The notes under the pieces: model-generated | The model's database searches: none | What the model was told of the DNA's origin: nothing | The model's input: the letters and a program-made list of their open reading frames with translations, nothing else | Source: Gadus chalcogrammus | Lineage: Eukaryota; Chordata; Actinopteri; Gadiformes; Gadidae | Direction of reading: 5' to 3' | Assembly: GCF_026213295.1 (NCBI RefSeq) | Contig: NC_079426.1 | Coordinates: 23,970,423-24,034,422, forward strand | Length of the DNA stretch: 64,000 nucleotides | In this document: positions 41,933 through 54,971 of the stretch, one piece after another | How positions within the stretch are numbered: position 1 is the stretch's first letter | How the letters are laid out: every line of letters begins with the position of its first letter | Program-made: the position numbers and the translations under genes

Positions 41933-42966
41933 TTAACCGACGTTAGAGAGCATCGTCTGCGCTTGAAGAAAGAACCTTGAATTCGACCGGATGTAAGATT
42001 CGTATGCTGTGGAAGACAACCTTCCCAGTCGTTTGATAGAAGCGTCCGGCAACCCTTATTCGGCGGCTGTGGTTGCCCTCCTATCCGGAAGGAGTGGCCC
42101 AGTGTAGAGGGGAGATGGTAGGCCGCACCCTTCTACCACCTTAGCGATATGGACTCTGGACCACTCTTAGTCATTGGCAGGCCATTAGGCAGATAAGCAG
42201 AGGTGATTCGGGGACGTGCGTTGCCGAAGCCTGAGATAGAGGAGCATAGCAGCATAAGGACAGAGAGAGTTGTTGATCTTGAAATGATAATAGTTACGCC
42301 TGCCCCTAGGGCTATCGCTTTTAGAACCGTTTTAAGAAGATGGAAAAATGCCTTGCAGAGAAGGTGACATCGGCGAAAGCCAGGCCCCGTGTAGGGGAAA
42401 AAAGTCTGAGTAGGTGACGTGTATTCCCCTGGACGCATAAACCCATAGAACGCTGTGAGAAACACTGTCTCAAGTAATATGTTAAAATAGGGATGGAATC
42501 TCCCAGTTCTGAGAGAGCACACTAATCTATTCAATATTGATATATATTGAGAGTGATAGGAGAGCGTTTGTCTGGTACTTTTGGCACCGATTTATACATG
42601 CCCTTCAGTAGGAGATGGATTGCGGGAGTCGAAAATAGACTAAGAGAGCCAGGATCTTGGCATCTTATATAATTAAATACCAGCCTAAGTTTCGTGAATT
42701 GTAGACCACTTATGTCTACGAGATTCAGAGCAGTGGACGATAAAAGCGCTGACGATAGGGGCCGACACTGGAAAAATTGATCCGTGCATGGAAATGCTAA
42801 ATAAATTAAACGGGGACCACGCATAGCTATAAGCTTTAAGGGTTATGTGCGTTAGAGCTTTTGCCATGAAAATACTCGCGGAACCTGTTTTTAACCTGTT
42901 GCCTAATCCAGCCGGAGTTCGTGGAAGGGTGGGCTGATTATTTGGTCCGTATCCCCTGCGGGGCAT
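41933..42966 (-). pseudogene. Tyrosine recombinase of the YR element (copy B)
   Basis: Counterpart of 16604-17638. It shares the frameshift and in-frame stop after the HxxR box and adds private frameshifts in the middle (near 42190 and 42310). The catalytic blocks are otherwise the same. Stop TAA at 41933-41935. Confidence 0.75.
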
Positions 42967-43069
42967 AGACGTCTGAATTCCGGGAACCCCTGTGAAAGGC
43001 CCGTGATGAGATTGTCTACGAAACCGGTGTCGGGGTGAGATGAGAGAAATTATTCTAGAGAAGCAGTGT

Positions 43070-43370
43070 CAGTGTATTTTCATTAGTCATTTAAAAAATA
43101 AAAAATCCGGACAAATGTACAGGATGGTTGAATCATTAACACGCCAAACATATACTAACGTTGTGTGTACACACTCACACATACACTCATGTCGTCTAAT
43201 CGCATTTACATCAAAATGAAATCCCCAATGCGTGTAGGGTCCGAGAGGGTAAATTGGGGTGCGAAATCTACCTCAGTATGTGTAAACGCACGGACTATGC
43301 CGGGAAAAAGGCGGGCATAAGACGGGCATATTTTGGCAGTGTAAAAAGGTTTAATGACACACACTGAAGT
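43070..43370. repeat. Dispersed repeat, form 2 (copy B)
   Basis: Counterpart of 17741-18040 with the same inverted right half, so the inversion predates the A/B split. Confidence 0.8.
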
Positions 43371-43394
43371 TGATTGGGGTAGATGGGTGAGATT

Positions 43395-43941
43395 TTAGAA
43401 TCTCTTGCAGGGATGGGCCTTCCCTTGGTTTGCCGGCCTTTTGCGGTGGGGGCAGGTGGATTTCGGGTGTGGGTCCCTGCAAATACTGCAGATGTGGGAG
43501 AATTTACAGTTATAAGAACAGACAGATTCATTAAAGTTATTACAGATGGGCCTCCCCATTAAGCGACGTCCAAGACGATCGCTCGGTTGGCTTGCGTGTT
43601 CGTCACCGTGGACGGGTGCCGTTTTGAAGGCATGAACCGGGGGGTAGTAGCGGCACTTAGGACATAGAACCGTTGTGTGCCCGTGGGAACTACAAATAGC
43701 ACAAGAAAGTGACTGGTGGCCACCGAAGTGGCAGAGCAGAAGCTCGGTGTCCATGGTGGACCAATCAATCCTAGCGTTGAGCCTAGCTATGCATTGGGCC
43801 GATTTAGCAGAGAACGCTTTGTGATATTCATAGAATAAGGTCCCCCCATAGCGCTGGTTGAGGTCGGCAATAATAGCGAGGTAAGCGTCAAATTCTATCC
43901 TCCTATCGGATAAACTTGGAACATGATGTCGCTGAAGATAC
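43395..43941 (-). pseudogene. YR-element ORF1, zinc-finger part (copy B)
   Basis: Same as 18067-18613. Here GATTTAGC keeps the frame through FSAKSAQCIARLN, so copy A's break at that point is private. Confidence 0.75.
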
Positions 43942-44435
43942 TGTTAGATTTCAGCTTATTTCTAAACTGTTCGGACAGACTCTGCGTTGTGTATTTTTCG
44001 TCGTGGTAGTAATTCTTGAAGTCGAAATCAAAGCAACTTGACAGGTTGGATCAGAGGGTTGAATAGATGGTTTATTCCAGGATGTAATACAGCGAGATAC
44101 AGACTTAGGTTGAATAATCTATAGTGGACCCATTGAGGAGCCGTTTGACTTGTTCCTTGGCTGTCGAACCCTCTTCTCGTAGAACCAAAGGGTTGGGGCG
44201 AGTATTATACAAAAAGGGGATACATGAATAACACGTGAACAGACGCACTCTCAGCCTTGATAAGGTATCTGGCCCTGGCTATGTCCCGGAGGACCAGGTC
44301 GGTTCAACCTTGTTGAGACATAACAATGGCAGAATGTTGGAGATAACACCTTGTATCAGTATGAGAGGCCCTTGCCTGTTCCTAGACTAGAAATGTGAAC
44401 AAAAGAGAGACACTAAAATACACCAATATTCTACA
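43942..44435 (-). repeat. 3' LTR, copy B
   Basis: TG...CA ends as in copy A. Part of the R/U5 side (TTTTTCGTCGTGGTAG) agrees with the 5' LTR of copy B and differs from copy A. Confidence 0.9.
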
Positions 44436-45305
44436 TTCCTCCCTCTTGATCATACTAAACGTAGTTTAAAGATCACCCAAAAAATGAGAATCTACTGGTA
44501 AACCATTAAAAATTAACTAAATCAATGAAAGAAAGCATAAAAGGCAATAGACAAGTAAATTCAAATCATACACAAGTAAACCAGGTGTAGGCCACTATAA
44601 TAAAGAAAATAACAAACTCATTAGGTTACTCATGATTAAACCAAAACATAAAAAATTTAAAGAATCAAGAAAGTCAACTGTCCAGACACCTCCCTCTGCT
44701 TGGCACAACAACATCACAGACAATACTGCATGACTCAGTTGGTTTTGAGTAGCAGTTGCAACAGAGTTCTTTTCCAGTTGATGGCCACCGCAGGTGTGAT
44801 GGGGGATGAGGATGAAAGTTCGTAGTAGGGCATCAGGACAAACACAGACACAGTTCAGTTCAAGGACTCATCCCAAGGACTCAACAAGTGTCCGTGTCTC
44901 CTGGATCTCCCAGGTACGATGAAACATGAAACAAAGAAAAAGTGCAGTATCAGTTCCGGGGGGAGGCATTGTCACAGCCTCCAACAGTAATAATAATCAA
45001 CTATGGTTTGTAATTGTCATTGAAACGATCATACAAAAATAAATCGCTTGATTCGAAAATGGTTATATCAGTAATCAGTAATCAGTCATCATAGTTCTCA
45101 ACAAACCTTGTGTGAATGAATGAATGAGTGAACCTTTGTTCAAAAATAAAACAAAACAAACAAATGTTCTAAAGCTGAGCAGTTGTGTCAAGAAGGAACC
45201 AACATGAATTCTCACTTAGATAGGCGGTGACAAAGTCCTAGCATCTTTCAAAGACTAACCTCTCGTGAAAATAAAGGAACGAAAATAACAAACACTCCCT
45301 ACTCT

Positions 45306-46863
45306 TCACGCCGTATAAGTTAGTTTGCGTGCCAAATCTAGCGAATCTAATAAGTCAGTGTTATTGTTGGTTTCCGACACTGAATCGCTGAGTTCTTCAA
45401 CACTCTTCGCCTGTAACTTCTTCAATAGTTCCCTCATTTTGTCTGAGCGGTTTTCTTCCCCTACTCTCTCGTTGGAGCGGTCACGGTACATCTTTCGAGG
45501 GGCTTTACATTCTTGGACTGAATGAATCGTTCTCTATCCCTGTTGGACTGGGGGAATCTTTCTCGGTCCCTGGCTATTTCCTTCTTCTCGTCAGCCAGGA
45601 ATCGAATCCTGACTTCTTCATCTCGATCCACCTTTTCTCCGACTTCCTTGATCTCTGCCATTGTGCAGCTACGGTTGTCCCAGCTGGGAAGCCTTGTCTT
45701 CACTCCCCTTCGGATCTCCGGCAGTACCTGCTGGAGATACATGGTCTTCAAAGGCAAGTCCTGTGACTGGTCGATGTTGTCCATATCATATTCAGTTTGG
45801 CCTGAGTACAGCAAATAACATTCGAAGAAGCGCTTATTGAACTGGTCCAGACCCTCGTCTTCCTTCTGCATACAACGAGTGATTGTTGTCCAGTTGACTT
45901 GTGCCCTGGAGTGTTTTTGGATCCACGCCTTTATGGCCTCCCATCCCTTTCCTGGTCTCATTCCGTCTTCTCCTCTGGCATCTTCCACATCGTAACGAAT
46001 CTGGGTGCGCTCAGTGCCTCTCAGGTGTTTGAACAATATAGCAAGGCCATCGTAGGGGTGGAGTTCGTACAGAAGCATCAGTTGTTTCAATTTCATCCAT
46101 GGCTGTAGGCCTGCTCTCCTCGGGTGGTCGATTTCCGCACTCCATCTTTCGATGTCCTTCGGCTGGAGTGTTCATAGAGGATTGTGCGTCCCTCCACGCT
46201 TTCTATCTTCTTCAAGGGCCTGAGGTTAACTATTTCGTCTTTCTCATCTGTGGTCTTCATGTGTGGTTGTATGTTGTCATCAAATCCTCCATTGAGTGAC
46301 TCATTCTTAGTCACTGCTCCAGACCTCTCCGCGGGGGGTTGTTGTACCGGGGGGTTCGGATGTAGACATTGTTGTGGAAGAAAGGAATGTGGTGGGACAG
46401 GGGAGAATTGGGGAAATTGTTGTGGGGGAAATTGTTGTGGGATCTGGGTCGCATCATAATTAGCACGTGGGGAGTACTGCAGATGACCGGGTACTCGCCT
46501 ATAAAGCTGTTGATGTCTGAAAGAACACTGTGTCTCGACTCCTGTAAACCACCAGGGAAGATGTATTCCCCATCTGGGCCACACAATGGCAGTTTGGGGT
46601 ACATGCGACCATAGGCTCCCAAGGTTCCTCCTCCTTTGCCTTGGTCACTCCCCTCAGAGGGCCCTGAGTCGAGGGGGTGGGCCGCTATCACTCCTTGTCT
46701 GACCAGCGTCGTGTGTAGGTCTGTCAACTTCCTCTGCTCTTTGTTCAGAGTCGCTTCATCCTTTAACAAACGAATTTCGTCGGCAAGCAGTTTGATTTGC
46801 TCTCTATTTTTTTTCAGAGCAGTTGTCTTTTCCAATTCATCTCTTTTTTTGTTGCTGACATGC
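45306..46863 (-). pseudogene. Retroviral gag, main part (copy B)
   Basis: The coiled-coil part is 46835-46311 and the capsid-like part 46096-45461, which is a longer uninterrupted frame (211 codons) than in copy A. The charged tail is 45491-45306. Two breaks remain (near 46170 and 46330). Confidence 0.65.
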
Positions 46864-46867
46864 TTAA

Positions 46868-49454
46868 TAACCCATTTATGCCTAAAACGCCTGCTGAAAA
46901 CGCCTGCTAAAATCCTATGCTATTCTAGGAAAAATAACCTCATTTCCAGAGGGTTTTCTGAGAAAATAGTAAGAATTGTCAACGTCTACATAAACCTTAA
47001 TATCTAAGCCTCTGGAGCACCTAGAAACATGAAATAAAAAGCATTGTAAAGGTAAGAACAACAGGTGTTATTAAAACATTCCCCCTGAGCACAACCATAA
47101 CAGCAACATTTTAAAAACATTCTCAAAACAAGATTAAGAAGAAAAAACTGTATAAATCGATATTAAATACAACAAATAACATTTTTAACAAAGCATTGTA
47201 AAGGTCAGAACTACAGTTCCAACCCATGGGAAAGTCCTGAGGTGGAACTGGTGGAACTGGTCTCGCGACCAACGTGGTACATGAAGCACTCGCGGTGCAG
47301 AGGGACATTGCACTGCTTGCACCCCATCAATGTAGACCCTGGACGCATGTCGGTGCCGCTGTGCTTTAGAGAGCACTCCCTGCAGGTCTTCCTCTTGATA
47401 TTGATCTGAGCCAGATCATGGTCAGCAGAAGCTCCTGTTGGGGCGGTGGGGAGCACAAAGGGAGCACTTCTTGCTGTGACAGGGACGATCAGCTCCTGGG
47501 ACAGATCCTCCAGCCAGTCCTTGTAGCCGCTCCTCCTGTATTTCCACCCAGGTCCTCCCACAGACCTGGCAGCAACAAAGGCATTGTAGCCTGCCACACT
47601 AACGAGGTAAAAGAACAGCCTCCTCCACCACTTCGTAGACCGGTGGCGTATCTGGTAGTAGGCCACCATCTGGTCCAGTAAATCGACCCCCTTCATGTGT
47701 TGCTGATAATCAGCAAGACAACCCGAACATCAATCTGGCGTTGCCCACCGGTTCTCCTCTTCACTGACCCATTAGCTGTCGGGTCATGGAAGTTGGACAG
47801 GACCATGACCGTTTTGGTGTCCTGCCAGACGCAGAAGGTGAGGTCATCCTGCTGTGCCACATTGAATTGGTGTTTGTTTAGACCAGCCTTTTTAGTCAGC
47901 TCCTTGTTTTTAGGGAGGTCCTTCCTCCCGGCACGCACCGTGCCACACGCTTGCACACCATTGACCTGCAGATCCACCAACAACTTCACGCTGGTGTGAA
48001 AGTTGTCCATGTAAACACACAAGTTTGACCCAAAATACGGTTTAGCCAGGTCTGACACAATCCGGTAAGCCAGGCCTGTCTCGGTCTTGCCTGCAATGGC
48101 CCCTGTGTAAACTTGAAAATTGTTTACGTAGCCTGTATTGCTCTCTGCCATGACCCACACCTTTATCCCCCACTTCACCGGCTTCATGGGGAGGTACTGC
48201 CGGAAGGCAAGGCGTCCCTTGTATTTTACCATGGACTCATCCACGCTCACAAACCCATTGACCTCATAGAGGGCCTGGAACTAATGCAAGAGGAGGTCCA
48301 TGAACCGCCGCATCTTCCACAGCTTATCGGATTTATCCAAGGCAGGGTCCAAGTTATCTTCTAGATGGAGATATCTGAAAATGCATATATGCCAAAGAAT
48401 TTGAGCCTGACATTTATTTCCATCATTGTGTTTATTTGTATTATGTTATTTATAGTATTTATATTTATTCATAATTGTATTACTATTTCATCATTGCTAT
48501 AGCACCACTATCATTACTGGCCATTCCGTTTTCTAAGAGAAGAGAATGGAACTCGGAAGAGAGCACAAGAAAAGAAAACATATAATTACCTCCAGATCAT
48601 GTCGAAACGGTCCCTTGACATTGCCCTGAGGACGTTTGTTTGGTAGAGCCACTTAGTCTGCCTCCAGTAATCGCGGCGTGCTGGTAGCTTTAAAATTCCA
48701 AAGCAAAGACACAGCCCGAGGAATGTTTTCATTTCTGTTTTCGAGACCGGGGTCCACTTTGAGGTTGTGGGGGTCTGAGCTCGTACCTGTTCCGCGTACC
48801 GATTCGTTTCGGTCAATAACGTGTCCCACAGCTGATCGGTAAAGATCCTGGAAAACACATCGAGTGGGCTAGCATCCAAGGGGATCGGTTGTTTCACCCC
48901 CGGTATGCGAGAGAATGTCTTTGTCTTCCGAGGCTCGTAATTGCCGGTTCTCCAGTCCACCTGGAATCCCCGAAAGTCATCCTCCTCCTCTCCTTCGGTG
49001 TCCAACAATTCCCACTTCTGTGCCCGATCCAGTGAATCAACCGGCACAAAATCATTCTCGTCCTCGCTCTCAGACTCAAATCCCTTGAATTCTATGTCAA
49101 TATCACTGCCATCGCTATCAAAATCCTCCATGTTCATTGCTACTTCTCGGTCGCCAGCTAGACGCGTCGCTAAAAACAAAGATAGAAAATCACGTGTATA
49201 TCTGATTGATTGACGTGATTTTCAGCCAACCAAAGTGCATTTTGGTGGTCACAGGATCTTTACCAAAGCCTTAAGACCCACCTCATGTTTATTTTAACCA
49301 ACCAGAGTGAGTTATTTGCTGCATTCGTCATGAAAACAATCACGTGTACAAAATGCTGCGCCACGCAGCAGCCGGCAGAAGAGCTAATGCTGCGCTACGC
49401 AGCTCCCGGCAGGAGGGGCCATGTTGCGCGACGCAGCATCCGGCGCCAATGGGA
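46868..49454 (-). mobile_element. piggyBac element inserted in gag (copy B)
   Basis: Left edge TTAA (46864-46867), right edge TAAA (49455-49458). Slightly shorter than copy A owing to a ~13-bp indel in the intron (CACCATTAGTAAT absent). Confidence 0.85.
47211..49179 (-). pseudogene. piggyBac transposase with one intron (copy B)
   Basis: Exon 1 is 49179-48590, a fully open 197-codon stretch; intron 48589-48375 (GT-AG, 215 bp); exon 2 is 48374-47211. Best copy in the window: only the shared TAG before FQALYEVNG (about 48280) and the shared frameshift before KGVDLLDQM (about 47710) break it. The three Asp blocks and the C-terminal Cys/His zinc finger are intact as sequence. Confidence 0.85.
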
Positions 49455-49458
49455 TAAA

Positions 49459-49797
49459 GTAGCGCTTACACTGAGACCATAGTGACAACCCGATTGGTTA
49501 ATTTAGTCTAGTCTTCTTCATCCAGTCTTTGAAAACCATCAAGATCGATTCCTTTGGCCAGCGTTTAGTTTGGGGATCGGTCGTTATCTCATATGTTATG
49601 CGAAGTTTTTCTTTGGTTCCTTGCAAATCATGTCTGTCGTTGAAGAATCTAGACAGTGTCTCGCTAATTGAATAAATATCAATATCTCTAACCTCCAATT
49701 CAAAAGAATCTTGTTCAATTGGTTCAGACGCATTGGGACTTTGATTGCTATCTTTTTCCCCCTTCTCTGCCTTCTTTCTGCCTTTACCTTTCGGCAT
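49459..49797 (-). pseudogene. Retroviral gag N-terminus (copy B)
   Basis: Open from MPKGKGRKK to VFKDWMKKTRLN, then TAA at about 49499-49501 where copy A has GAA. The matrix-like part is therefore intact here except for that stop, a few codons before the piggyBac site. Confidence 0.6.
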
Positions 49798-50164
49798 TGT
49801 TTCTATCTTTTTTTTCCTATGCAAAGCTAAAACTAGCGACCAATCGCTGCTTAGAAAAAACAAATAAACGTCTCCCACGGAGCTCGGTATGCCAACACCA
49901 GATGATGGCTCACTTTTTTCCCTCTCAGATTCAAAAAAACAATATCTGTGATTCCACGGCGGGATCATAACAAAACAAAACAATCATAACACAAAAAAAA
50001 CTCTAGCGATTCATGTACCCTCACCAGTGAATTCAATACAAATACGGTTTCGTAAAACAAAACCCCTGAGCAAACCAAACGTTTTAAGTTATATTCAGGA
50101 CACGTATCCACATTGACAAACTAGCAAAGATGAACAAATCACTTGAATGACAAATCACTTGAAT

Positions 50165-50400
50165 TCCTATTCAAGGACTATAACCCAGATTCTAGGACTC
50201 TAACCCAGACCAAAGGCCTTATTCTACAAACTCAGGACTCTAACCCTTATACCAATACAAACTCAGGACTCTAACCCTTATACAAATACAAACTCACTCA
50301 AGACTCTAACCCTTATACAAATACAAACAAAACTCAGGACTCTATAACCCTTATACAAATACAAACTCAGGACTCTAACCCTTATACAAATACAAACTCA
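50165..50400. repeat. Leader minisatellite (copy B)
   Basis: Same array as 24860-25085, with changes in the first units (for example GACTATAACCC, and a duplicated ACAAATCACTTGAAT just before). Confidence 0.85.
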
Positions 50401-50844
50401 AAATAGTTAAACACAGTGTACACAATTCTTTCCCATTCATACAGCGTATATTCAGTGATTATTGAGCTCTTAAACACTATTATGGAAGTAAATCTGTGCC
50501 ATCGGGTTTTGAAAATAAAAACACATTGAATTATAAGCACTGAATATTTATGCATTGAAATAACCTATCTGAATTTTTTGCCTCTGAATTTAACTCTTTA
50601 CATTTTCAATATATCATGTTCACCTTTATTTTTCAACGTTAAGAAATTCAACGTTAAAATATTCAACTCAAATATTTTCAGCGTCCAAAAATTCAGTCCG
50701 CCAAAGTCACCATCAAAATTCAGTGTTAACATCCGGGGACCCAAGAAAGAGCAATCGATCCTAGATGCTAGATCGCGGTCAAACGAGTGTGCGCGTCGTT
50801 GGATACCTGACTCTCTCACGCGGGAAGGCGAAACAGATTTAGCC

Positions 50845-50880
50845 ATGTCCAATGGCAACAGCAGCAGTAATAGTGCTTCG
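50845..50880 (+). CDS. Candidate first exon next to the left TIR (copy B)
   Basis: Identical to 25530-25565: 12 codons MSNGNSSSNSAS then GTGAGTAC. Confidence 0.5.
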
Positions 50881-52510
50881 GTGAGTACATTTTATATATA
50901 TGCCATTCGTATGGGTTGTTTCTGTAAGATTCAACAATGGACAATACTAACGGACACTTGTACATAAGAAGGACGTCGAATTGAAAAATAGGGGTAGTTC
51001 GGAATTTTGGGCATACGGCCTGATTCCCAAGTTAGCCTTGGTGTTCTTTATCATTGGAGACTAGGCTAGCTAGGCTAGCCACAAGTCAACGGGCATATTT
51101 TGATGCTGGTTTATAACGTCTTTATTGAAGATTTCAGGGGTACAGTTCTAACAGTCAGGTTTATAATATGTAGCGCCACTAGGTGGCGCCTCCCTCTTCT
51201 TCACGTACAGTGAAGAAGTGCGTGCTCTTTCGCTCGGCTAGAATAAACAGCTGTATACGATCGAAGTCTCCCTTTTTAATATGAGTTATTTAGTTACTAA
51301 TTTGTTGTAGGCAGGAATCCCGGACTTTCCACCTGTGTGTTAAATATAGTGCCGTGGAGACCTGGCGTGGTATGGTCAAAAGCTTATAGTATACTAAAAG
51401 TACCGTGAGGAGAATCTCGCATGTTGTCTCCTTCATGCTAACCCTGACCTACTGTACCATCGCACGTTACACAGTATGTGGATAGACCAATTGGCTCTAT
51501 CAAATAATGCTCCCACTGCAGAATCACGTTATTTTACACCACTACTCACCCCATGCACATTGTTTTATAACGTATATATTGAAGATTTCAGGGGTGCAGT
51601 ATGTGCAATGTATGTAATGTAAAAAAAATAGCACTTCAAGAAAAAACATAAATAATCAATTAAACTAAATAAATAACATCAACTACAAAAGTGTAGCAAG
51701 TATTGTTAAAACTTGTACATATTTGTGAATTGGTGGGTTTTGCATGGGTTTATATATGCAATAGCTAATAATTATTCAAAATATCCAATAATACAAACAT
51801 TTTATTTTGAGTCACGTTATTTCAATGCATAGATATTCAGTGCTTAGAATTCAATGGGTTTTTATTTTCAAAATCCGATGCCACAGATTTACTTCCATAA
51901 GTGATGCACAACACTGCTTAGAGGGCTCAAAATTAACACTCGCCAAACTGGGTAAAGTAGTCTTAAGTTATTGAGTCCACCCGCCACTTTGGCTGGACAC
52001 ATCTTGTCCTTCAGCGGCAGAGAGCTGAGAGCAGTCAACAGTAGCCTATATAGACACATTTTGAAATAAGCCATGGAAGAACTACTCCAAAAACATTCAC
52101 AACAATCTATTTAATTTAGCCTAGATTGTAGAAATATGTATACTAATTAATTGAATAGGCTGTGTTCAATGTAAAAAGTTTGGTTTTAATTAAAAGGAAA
52201 TGTTCTAAAAATGTTTATCATTATTATGATAATTATGTATAGATAAACAATATACAGATATAGATATTAATATTATTGTTCTATGGGCCAATGGACCAAG
52301 ATTACATGCTCAAAGGTAATTAGAGTGAAATGCAAGGGTTATGGTTATGCAATATCACACTGTGCTACAAAATGTATTTTTATGCTACTGAATTTTTGTG
52401 CTTGCTGGCACCAGTGCTACCACTTAAAAAAAATAAGCGAACAGCCCTGGATATGCATTTATAGTTCTTCCTTAATGTATTTACTGTTTTTATATTCTTG
52501 CTTTTAACAG

Positions 52511-52837
52511 GATGAGTTGGATGACACTGCACAGGCCTGGAACACACACACCATCAGGCCATCGAAAAACCTTAACGTCCCCAGCGGTCGGCCGAACGTG
52601 ATGTTTGCATTACCTGAACTCTATGGGACAAGAGACTTCCTTTCCCCAATTGAAGATTATGATTTTCAACTGTGCAAAAATGAATGTATCTTTCGCCAGA
52701 CCAAACCGTGTGATCCAGATCTATATGAACTATGCAACATCTTTATGGCTGAGTCCAATCTCACTCTAGCAACAGATTCATATCAGGCAGTGAATTTGTA
52801 CATGCACCTCAGAGAGGCCATCAGGGCATGTGTGTAG
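52511..52837 (+). CDS. Transposase C-terminal exon (copy B, open)
   Basis: Starts after CTTTTAACAG with DELDDTAQAWNTHTIRPS and runs open to LYMHLREAIRACV and stop TAG. 108 codons with all blocks of the family's C-terminus, better preserved than in copy A. No catalytic core precedes it on this strand; the upstream 1.6 kb back to the candidate first exon would be intron. Confidence 0.75.
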   Translation, partial: DELDDTAQAWNTHTIRPSKNLNVPSGRPNVMFALPELYGTRDFLSPIEDYDFQLCKNECIFRQTKPCDPDLYELCNIFMAESNLTLATDSYQAVNLYMHLREAIRACV

Positions 52838-53591
52838 GTCAGACGTATTTAGTTGTGTCTTGTGTTGAGCTTCGAAGTGGCAGGATTTTTTGGTCACATA
52901 AGTAATTCACCTTGCTGTCCTTTTCCTTTATAAGTTTCCTTTAAATTCATAGCTCAACATCTCTAGCTTTTGGCAAATGTTATATTCCTTTAAACGATAG
53001 TTTAGAAACACAGAAATTAGGGGGGGCTTTATAGACAAAGCCTGTAAAAAGTAAATCAAATGTGTATCAATTTCAGAACTTTACTTTAACAAATGTATCA
53101 CTTTTTTCAGTTAGAATTGTATTTAACAAAAAAGGTAACTGGCTTCAGTAACTAAATGTGAATACTTTCTTTCATGATAGAATATCATTGGATTTCAAAT
53201 GATAGGACCAAAAAAATGTATGTATCTATCGAACTCTGAACTTCTGATGGCCAATCAGTACAAATATTGACATGTTGCCGACAGAAAAGCATTTTGAAAT
53301 TATCTGCATTTACAACCTGTCGTTTCAAATACTGAGAGAGGGGTTAAAAAACGACAACACACGCTATTCATGTTTTTGTTGAGAATGGAAGATTTTTTAT
53401 TACTGTAACTATATTGCTATCCCGTATGAGGAACTCTGAATAAACAAAAAATTGCCAAACAAGTTTAGTGCTGTTTCCTTATTTTTTTTTCTCCATATTT
53501 TTCACTGGCCACATTAGCTAGATGAAAAACTTAATGAATTAATGATTGTACTTGTTCAAGAACAATTGACTTAATTATTCTTGTAATCAAA

Positions 53592-53844
53592 CTAGTATTA
53601 CTTTTCATACCATGACAAGTTCCTGCAGTCTTCTTCTTAATGTCACATAAATGTTGCTAAGGTGTCAAGACAGCTGATTGTATACAGCAGGGGGTGCGGT
53701 CGTCCTGCCGGTTCAAGTAGGATGACCTGAAACCTGTATAAAATCAGCTGTCTTGACACCATAGCAACATCATGTGACATTTAGAAGAAGACTGCAGGAA
53801 CATTTACAATCAAAACATGTCAGGGTATGAAAAGTAATACTAGT
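53592..53844. mobile_element. Hairpin MITE (copy B)
   Basis: As 28281-28532. Confidence 0.8.
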
Positions 53845-53883
53845 TGTATTATTATGTACACTATCTATTATCTACACTAGTAG

Positions 53884-54237
53884 TTAGTTTCGTCGTCTGT
53901 GACGTCTCGCCCTTCGTGACACTCCTCTGAGATCGAGCTCTTTCAACAACAACCGCACATCCTCTTTCCTCACACGCAGTCGATGCTCCCTGCATTTAGC
54001 GTACATCCATCGGTACCCGTGAAGCTGTCCAGAGTACTGCAGTTGGTCGCTAATAAAATCCACCAGGACCCACAGGTCAGAGTACGCCTTGCGGCGAGAG
54101 TGTCCCCTATCTCGCAGTATCCTCTTCAGATGTCTCTCACTTATGTGGAAGGCTTGCCTACTGGCAAGTATTGATTTGATGTCCGAATATTTGAGGCCAA
54201 GCTCAAAATAAACATTGATAAATCCCCCAAACTCCAT
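53884..54237 (-). CDS. Transposase N-terminal ORF (copy B)
   Basis: Identical 117-codon product to 28576-28929, although flanking non-coding DNA differs at several bases. Stop TAA directly after RRRN. Confidence 0.8.
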   Translation of the reverse strand: MEFGGFINVYFELGLKYSDIKSILASRQAFHISERHLKRILRDRGHSRRKAYSDLWVLVDFISDQLQYSGQLHGYRWMYAKCREHRLRVRKEDVRLLLKELDLRGVSRRARRHRRRN

Positions 54238-54953
54238 GGTTGTGGTGGTTAGTTTTTTCCTCTGACCCGAATGACGCGACCACTCGTTTCACCGCGATCT
54301 AGCATCTAGGATCGATTGCTCTTTCTTGGGTCCCCGGATGTTAACACTGAATTTCGTACATTGAATTTTGATAGTGACTTTGGCGGACTGAATTTTTGGA
54401 CGCTGAAAATATTTGAGTTGAATATTTTAACGTTGAATTTTTTAACATTGAAAAATGAAGGTGAATATGATATATTGAAAATGTAAAGAGTTAAATTCAG
54501 AGGCAAAAAATTCAGGTAGGTTATTTCAATGCATAAATATTCAGTGCTTATAATTCAATGTGTTTTTATTTTCAAAACCCGATGGCACAGATTTACTTCC
54601 ATACTAATACAGGTTCTCACTTCGTCAAGCTCTTAATGACACAACTTCATTACTCAGCAAATGTAGTGCAGCCTAATAGTAAAACAAATAATAATAATAA
54701 CAGTTATGTGTGTGTAGATTATTTTAAGATTACTTTTTTGTTCTTTTCTCTTGGTCGAGAGTGTGGAATGAGATTCAGTCACCGTTGATTCCCACGTGGT
54801 GCATGGAGATGCGCTGGTTCAGCCGCGTTGTGGATGCGGGTCCCTCAGCAGGGCAGGCGTTGATCAGACGTCTTCCCAGGCAGGGAACGCGGTCTTCTCG
54901 ATCACAGGGCAATCTTCAGAGGCAATCGTCTTCTCACTCCTCTCTCTTCAAGA

Positions 54954-54969
54954 CGGTGTCACGGCACCA
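54954..54969 (-). promoter_or_regulatory. Retroviral primer-binding site (copy B)
   Basis: TGGTGCCGTGACACCG on the minus strand, as at 29644-29659. Confidence 0.75.
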
Positions 54970-54971
54970 AA

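Larger units (their letters stand above)
50481..54603. mobile_element. Long-TIR integrase-type transposon (copy B)
   Basis: Same as 25164-29295. TIRs 50481-50780 and about 54290-54603; third terminal repeat 51816-51899; solo-LTR-like piece 51169-51473. The TIRs are slightly better preserved than in copy A (CATCAAAATTCAGTG kept). Confidence 0.85.

Noticed and set aside
53983..54174. Small ORF opposite the transposase N-terminal ORF
   Set aside because: It is an antisense shadow of a conserved frame; no independent support.
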